64,000 nt of DNA from Silurus meridionalis (Eukaryota; Chordata; Actinopteri; Siluriformes; Siluridae). This document shows positions 46,626-64,000 of this stretch, piece by piece. The notes under the pieces are model-generated. The model did not search any database, had not been told where the DNA came from, and saw nothing but the letters and a program-made list of their open reading frames with translations. The DNA is taken from NCBI RefSeq assembly GCF_014805685.1, contig NC_060887.1, positions 13,616,463-13,680,462 of the forward strand. Direction: 5' to 3'. The first letter of the stretch is position 1; each line of letters starts with the position of its first letter. Made by a program: the position numbers and the translations under genes.

Positions 46626-49102
46626 AGGCCCTACCCAGTAAAAAAAAAAAAAGAAAAGAAAAAAAGAGATTTGTTGACCTAAAGACATTATTGTCCTGAC
46701 ATGCACGATAATCATTCAGCAAAACATTTGTCAGAGTGTCACAGTTGGAACAGTACAGAAGTGAGTTGCATCATAAGGTCACCAAGCAATCACCAAAACC
46801 TGCCAGGAAAGTTTCTGAAAGGTTTACAAATACCTTAATGACAAATAGCTGTTCTTTCAATCGAACCTTAGCAAAGGTGATAGTTAAATAATGTGGAAAA
46901 GCATGATTTTGCTCGGTTAAGGTTTAAAAGGTATTACTGCCATCAAACAGGAACAAGTGAATGTTCCCTGCACATGTTTCCCTTTATATGGCGTGATTTT
47001 TGTTGCATTCAATTGCTTGAAGTAAAAATAAAGCAATGCCTGGAAAAGTAAAAGACCAAAAAGATGCAGAAAATAAAAAAGCTTTGTGAATAAGAATTAT
47101 TTATTCGTGTACTCCATTAAAATTTCTTTGAAATACTTTGGCTAAGATCAAAGTGGTCACTGGGATGCATAACTCAAGGATGATGAGGATGATCATCATG
47201 TATTCATTCATCTATTAAACAAGGTGGAACGTTGCAGGGAAATCATGTTGTCACTCCCGACCCGAAAGATAGAGGTGAGCAAAAAAACAAAAAAAACCAA
47301 AAAGAATATTCTGCACTGCGTAACACCTACATCACTGAAAAAGTGGAATGTCTAAACAGAAAATAAAAGTGCCGTTCAGTTCCTCGAGATTGTAGCAAAC
47401 ACCAGCCGCTACATGAGTGTCTCAGAGGTTGTATAATAGTAATAATAATAATCATAATAATAATCATAATAATAATAATGCACTCTTTTACTTAACAAAT
47501 CCACCTGGCACCACCTATGAAAGCTTAGAAACAGGAAGTGGCTTAAAACATGCACAATTAAGAAAAGAGTTGTGCTTTTACAAGAACAGAAATACAGAGC
47601 AAAGCTTAACGTAAAGCGAAAGTTCATCGTTGCACAAGTTAATGCAATATTTAGTACAATAAAAAGTCAAAGTGATCTAATTAAAGAAAGGGACTGAAAG
47701 GAGAAGTAAATATTCAAAGTGCTGTAACGTGTTAAGTGTCACGTCATGATGTCGATGCAATTGTGTAGAGATTCTCAAAACTGGAACTCGTGAAGTTTGG
47801 CAAAACTCAACAGCATGATCCCGGTCAGTCACTGAAAAAAATCCAAAATTCCAGTAATAATGGGAGATGGTAACACTAACGACTCCTGGGAAAGCTCTGC
47901 ACGCTAAATATGCAAGCAACCTACCAAAAAAAAAAAAAAAAAAGTCCAGAAATTGCAAATTTGTTTGGAAAATATAGTAAATATCTGTATACAATACAGA
48001 CGGTATGTACTACACAATCTGGTAAGGATAATTCTTGTCATTTGTTTTAGTATTATACAGGTGTATGCTTTGCACAGCAAGGATAATTTCTATAGAGGGT
48101 TCAAGTATGCAAGGGAATTAAAACACTGTGGCACCAACAGTGCTGGTGATCACAGACGTTGTAGTGTTAATCTGTGTGGGAGGAAGGATACAGGACGTCT
48201 ATTTCAGGAATAGAATTAAAAAAAAAAAAAAAAAAAAGGGAAACTAAGTACGTGTGTGAAGATTAGTTTCACAATACAATACAATTTAGAATTTAAATCA
48301 ATGGACAAACAGCGAAGAGAGAAGAAAAGGAAGAATTAATATCACAATCCATCACAATGCACCCCATGCTCTCTCTTTCTTTCTGTCTTCTTCTTTAATA
48401 AACCACTGTCCCAAAAAACACCAACGGTTGCCCTTCCCTGTTAGAACTGCTAATCAATACTAATAATACTAATAATAATAATAATAATGCCAAAACGCTG
48501 GTCACGTCATCCAAAAAAAAAAAAAACGCTGTTTTTATCGCAAATGCATAAAAAGTACACGACTAACTGTGCTAATTAAGTGCTTGAAAAACCCAAATAT
48601 ATATTTTTTTATCAAATGTAATTAGCGTTCACAGTTTGAAATCATTATTCCACCAATTTGATGAAATATTATATTACTTTTACAATATTACTTTTCTTCC
48701 TCTCATCTCTCATATATTCCCATCTGTCCAGCCCCCTGTAAGTGCTTTTTAAAATACCAGATAAAAATGCTTTAGCAATATATTTCTACATTCTCTCTCC
48801 ATCTCACACTCTCCGGAACATCTTCCATATATCGAATATTCTCCAAAAAACTCTTCTTCCCAATATCGAATGCCTCTATATTTATAAAAATATACATTTC
48901 TCTCTATAGGGAAAAACATTTAATCCTATGTTAACTTTGTATCTTGAAAGTATAAACAGGCTTGTTTTGTCCATTTCCCTGCATCGCTCTTTCAGTCCAC
49001 GCGTTTCTCCGTTTTTTTTTCTTTGTGTGACTTTCAGCTCGTGTCCATTTTTCTCGCTCCACACGTTCGGTGATCCGAGTACGTCTTTCTCTCCTTCTCT
49101 CT
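46626..49102 (-). other. dbp: dbp 3' flank and probable 3' UTR
   Basis: No coding exon. Includes an (ATA)n/(AAT)n run at 47435-47480, an A-tract at 47925-47942, another at 48218-48237 and an (AAT)n run at 48463-48488. The dbp 3' UTR probably occupies its right part. Confidence 0.45.
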
Positions 49103-60604
<11,502 letters not shown>

Positions 60605-61272
60605 CGTCCAGTTCACTATGGAGAGCTGGACCAATACACAATCCTACTCAACAAACAAACAAACAAACAAACAAACAAACAATTCAGCAAGGTTGACAGC
60701 AAATCATTGATTGTATAACTAATAGGTATAAAAGTAAACAATTCTTATAGCAATGAATTATTCTACGGTTGTTAGGACAAGCATTAATAACACTAATAAC
60801 TGGATTATGGATATTTACCTTTAGTCTTGTTGAGAGCTCAGAAAAGGGAGAAGAGTGACATTTTGTTGCGATTGGTGCCAATCCAGGGGATGAAACCCTT
60901 CCACTTACTCCGAGTTGGCACAATATTTGTGGGCACACAAACTTTTTTCTTTTTTTTTTCTTTTAAAGCTCAACTCAATATTGCGACGTATGTGCACACA
61001 AACAGTCTAAACTGTCAAACAGGTCCTGCAGTCAGGGGCAGAGAGAAAAAAGTTGCGACTAGGAAGAGCCAAGGATCGGAAAATCCAACGCATGTCCAAA
61101 ATAATCGCACCGAAAAATCACAGCGATGAAGCAACGTCGCGTCCGGAATAACACAAATGAACAACAACAAATAATAATAATAATAATAAAAACAAAAAAG
61201 AGAGGAGGAAAATAAAACCTGCAGGACACGGGTGCAGCTGCGCAGTACCGGCTGCTTGGACGTATCGGGGTG

Positions 61273-61304
<32 letters not shown>

Positions 61305-61362
61305 CTTTCTGCAGCCGTTTTCTTCTCCTCCTCCTCCTCCTCCTCCTCTTCCACTCGGAACG
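60605..61362 (-). other. dbp: dbp 5' UTR and proximal promoter
   Basis: Between the dbp ATG and the E-box pair. Contains a (CAAA)n run at 60650-60680, an (AAT)n run at 61168-61187, a (CT)n run at 61277-61304 and a (CCT)n run at 61326-61350. The transcription start is not visible; a spliced leader exon is possible. Confidence 0.4.
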
Positions 61363-61420
61363 GGCACGTGAGCTCGGCGCTCAGCCGGAACGAACCCGGG
61401 GCCGTCACGTGACGTCACAA
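61363..61420 (-). promoter_or_regulatory. dbp: dbp promoter: E-box and fused E-box/CRE
   Basis: CACGTG occurs at 61365-61370 and again at 61406-61411. The second overlaps a full palindromic CRE, TGACGTCA at 61410-61417, as TCACGTGACGTCA. The block is GC-rich, about 0.8 kb upstream of the dbp ATG. Dbp is the classic CLOCK:BMAL1 target acting through E-boxes, and CREs bring CREB responsiveness, so this is a plausible core circadian element. Factor occupancy is inference. Confidence 0.6.
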
Positions 61421-61930
61421 CTCCCGCGAGCTCCAGCGCTCAGCAGACAAGGAGATTGAACGTGAGGAAAGAGAGAGAAAGAGTGGCAGACTTTCGTTCT
61501 AATCTTTCCAGTAGTAAAGTGTGTGAGAAAGATGGCGCATGGCGTGGAAAATAGTGTCAACTCGGATTAATCCTGCTGCGCGTTCATGACTACGCCGCGC
61601 GTGCGAAGGGAATCGGCGTGTTTGTGTCCCCATTTATTTTCGGAAAGATATGCGTGAAAAATGATCTGATGCATAGTAACGACACGCCTCCTGCTGACTG
61701 AATGACATCTTTAATAAATAATGCATCCCAGATTATCCCACACATGGACATGCCCCTGGTGTTCACACCTGAGCCGGATTTCTTTTTTTTTTACAGTCAG
61801 CTGTTTCAATGCGTTCATTTTATTTTATTTTTTATATATACACATTTGTATAAATTGACATTTTGGGAAAGTAAAATGGATCATTTCCATTGCTCGTAAT
61901 CCTCGGACATGTTCAACTCTTGTCTCCTCC

Positions 61931-61931
<1 letters not shown>

Positions 61932-61961
<30 letters not shown>
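61932..61961. repeat. (CT)n microsatellite
   Basis: CT run beside the CCAAT/GC-box block. Confidence 0.9.
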
Positions 61962-61979
61962 ACACCACAGAGGAACACA

Positions 61980-62165
61980 GGAGGAACATAAGCGCTCTCC
62001 ATCGCACGTGTACACAGCACGCGGAGAAGCCTCCGGCCGTGTCGCTCTCTTCTACGCTATTGGCCAACAGGAACGCCGTTTCCACCCCTCGTCTCCGCTG
62101 ATTGGCTGCCTCCGTGCAAATCGACCCCGCCCCCTTTAATCTCGCCAGTCACAGCCGCGTGAGAC
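61980..62165. promoter_or_regulatory. CCAAT/GC-box/E-box CpG-rich segment upstream of dbp
   Basis: A GC-rich block contains CACGTG at 62005-62010, two inverted CCAAT boxes (TATTGGCC near 62060 and GATTGGCT near 62100) and a CCGCCCCC GC box near 62130. It could be a distal dbp promoter, or the promoter of a neighbouring gene outside the window. No coding exon was recognised to its right. Confidence 0.45.
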
Positions 62166-62739
62166 TACATAGTTTGGACCTCATGTTGGCAAATGTGCAT
62201 GCGAAGTTTGTGCAAAAGTGTGTTCTTACACATTTCAAAGAAAGGCTTATGCCAATATGCAATTTATTTAATTGATTATATGTATTGATTATATATATAA
62301 AAAAAACATTTTCACCCACTATCAGTGTTCAGTCATTCTGGTCCTATTTAAATTACACCAAACATATTCTCCATACACTTTTTTTTTTAAATACTGCATT
62401 AAAGACTGCTGTGTTTCCCTGCAGACTGAATTTCCTCCCATTCAAGAACAGAAAGAAATCCAATCATGTTTTCTTGGAATTTGTCCCAAAATAAAAAGAG
62501 GAAAAACACTTATTCCGCCACCCTGTGGTTAAAATGGAGAGGTGCAAGTAATGACTAGGCCACTTTTGATGTGTTAGCAGGTAGACAATGAGTCAGACTT
62601 TGTCACTATTACAAGTCATTGGCATCGGTTGAAGATGGAAAAAAATGGGGGCAAGCAATTTGTTCTGCATCTGGTAAAAGTGAAAGAACATTTTGTGACA
62701 TTAGTGTTAGCCGGGTTTATAAACAAGGAAAAGATATTT

Positions 62740-62928
62740 ACATTACATTTACAGCATTTGGCAGACACCCTTTTCCAGAGCATCTTACAACTAAGCAGTT
62801 GAGGGTTAAGAGTCTTGCTCAAGGGCCCAGCAGGGGTATCTTAATGGTGCTGGGATTTGAACTTGTGTCCTTCCAAATCCAAAGTCCAATGCGTTGTCTA
62901 CTAAGATACCACCACCTCCTATCAGATA
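62740..62928 (+). repeat. Dispersed fish repeat, family B, longest copy here
   Basis: CATTTGGCAGACACCCTTTTCC, then TTGAGGGTTAAGAGTCTTGC, CAAGGGCCCAGCAGGGGTAT and GTGCTGGGATTTGAACTTGT appear in the order seen in a very common teleost repeat. Its class is not stated with confidence; the GGGATTTGAAC word slightly recalls a tRNA B box. Confidence 0.6.
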
Positions 62929-64000
62929 GAACCTTTTAATACTAAGGTCACACAGCTCAAGAGTGCAAAGCAGGGCGTTACAAGTTATTCATCAGTGCAC
63001 AGCATATTGATATAATGATACACGGCCATGTAAAAATGTGGCCCATGTGAACAAATCTATAGAAGTAAGCAAAAATTACTATTAGAAAATATCTCCTGTA
63101 ATGACTAATTAATAGAACTTCATATGGATGCCGAATTCAGAAACGGACAATTGAAAGTCATATTCTGAGAACGCAAACACAATGAATCGCAGTAACAACA
63201 GAATGTACAATGATACAAGCTTTTAAAATTTTATTAAATGCTTGGGTATCATCAACAACCAGCTTATTATAGGTAAATAAAGTGATAGAAACATACTTGT
63301 TGATTTACTTATTATTCTCAAAAAAATAAAATAAAATAATATAAAACGAGCTATGGGTAGTATGGCCTCACTACATATGAAATGAAAAGTATAAGGGATG
63401 CTTTCATAGTTGGCGAGTGGGCAGACTATGTCTGACACGTAATACATTAAAATATGAAAGCGATAACTTCCACTATCATTCCAAACTACCTGCAGTGTAC
63501 CTATGATAAAAACATATTTCACTTTTGTTTAAAAAAAAAAAAAAAACATAACAATAATAAAATATTGACACAATTTACATTACAGTACACTTGTTCCTTC
63601 CTAAATCTAACTCAGACTCTATATATAAAAGCTTCACCATGCCAACAGGTGAAATTTCAAACGGAATAGGCTTAGTTGCCTCGTTCTAATGAAATCTAGA
63701 GATTGAATCATGTTGTTTTTAAGGTGTCTTCAAACCTTTTCTTTGAGAGCTACTCCAGCACGACATAGTTTCCACCTCCAATTTACAACTACACATGGGT
63801 AAAGCCCACAGTTCGCAATCATCCTGGTGCTGAGATTTACTTTTATGTAATTTTGGTTGGTTAAAGAAATAAACCACGCATACAAGTAGCTTTCAATGAA
63901 CAGGGCTGCATATGTTTTCTTTTTAAATGACTTATTTATTATTTCTAGATTTTTTTCTTCCAATTTAAGTGCTGATCCTTTCTTCTTCGCACTAGCTTTG
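62929..64000. other. Gene-free flank
   Basis: AT-rich DNA with A-tracts; no exon, RNA gene or clear element seen. Confidence 0.55.

Noticed and set aside
61531..61569. Tiny plus-strand frame starting ATGGCGCATGGCG
   Set aside because: Only 12 codons before a stop and no splice donor or family match; the surroundings are promoter-like.

Overview
The window is teleost fish nuclear DNA. It is AT-rich, has small exons with GT..AG introns, carries many (CA)n, (TA)n, (CT)n and (GATA)n microsatellites, and holds Tc1/mariner remnants and pieces of a fish-type non-LTR (LINE) reverse transcriptase. The repeat mix would suit an otophysan such as a catfish, but that is a guess. I find four protein-coding genes, all on the minus strand, and I could assemble a complete frame-consistent CDS for each.

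Layout. 1-8335: no gene; two old DNA-transposon copies and a striking 1.84-kb near-perfect tandem duplication (4200-7887). 8336-18543: a 14-coding-exon, 742-residue myocardin-family SAP coactivator that I assign to mamstr (MASTR). 19.2-24.3 kb: intergenic, with a long alternating purine-pyrimidine tract. 24321-26525: an intronless 734-residue reading frame with four C2H2 fingers, znf524-like, whose probable 5' exon and CpG/GC-box promoter lie near 30.4-30.5 kb. 30.6-34.0 kb: repeats and gene-poor DNA. 34049-43469: an 8-exon secreted protein with a signal peptide, a WAP-like domain, three sushi (CCP) domains and an APOH/beta-2-glycoprotein-I-type terminal domain V. 43.5-49.1 kb: intergenic, repeat-rich. 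49103-60604: a 4-exon PAR-bZIP circadian factor, dbp, followed upstream by a promoter-like region (61.3-62.2 kb) with several CACGTG E-boxes, one fused to a CRE. 62.2-64.0 kb: no gene seen.

Context. In human, MAMSTR and DBP are close neighbours at 19q13.33 and ZNF524 lies further out at 19q13.42, so three of the four genes match one conserved block. This supports naming the SAP coactivator mamstr rather than myocd or mrtf. The fish protein is much longer than mammalian MASTR. It keeps the N-terminal MEF2-binding motif and also the basic/Q-rich module that myocardin and MRTFs use to bind SRF, while the actin-binding RPEL motifs are degenerate or gone. The most unusual gene is the WAP-sushi-domain-V protein: it has the architecture of APOH with the first sushi domain replaced by a WAP-like domain. 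The genes do not form a pathway; their proximity reflects ancestral linkage.
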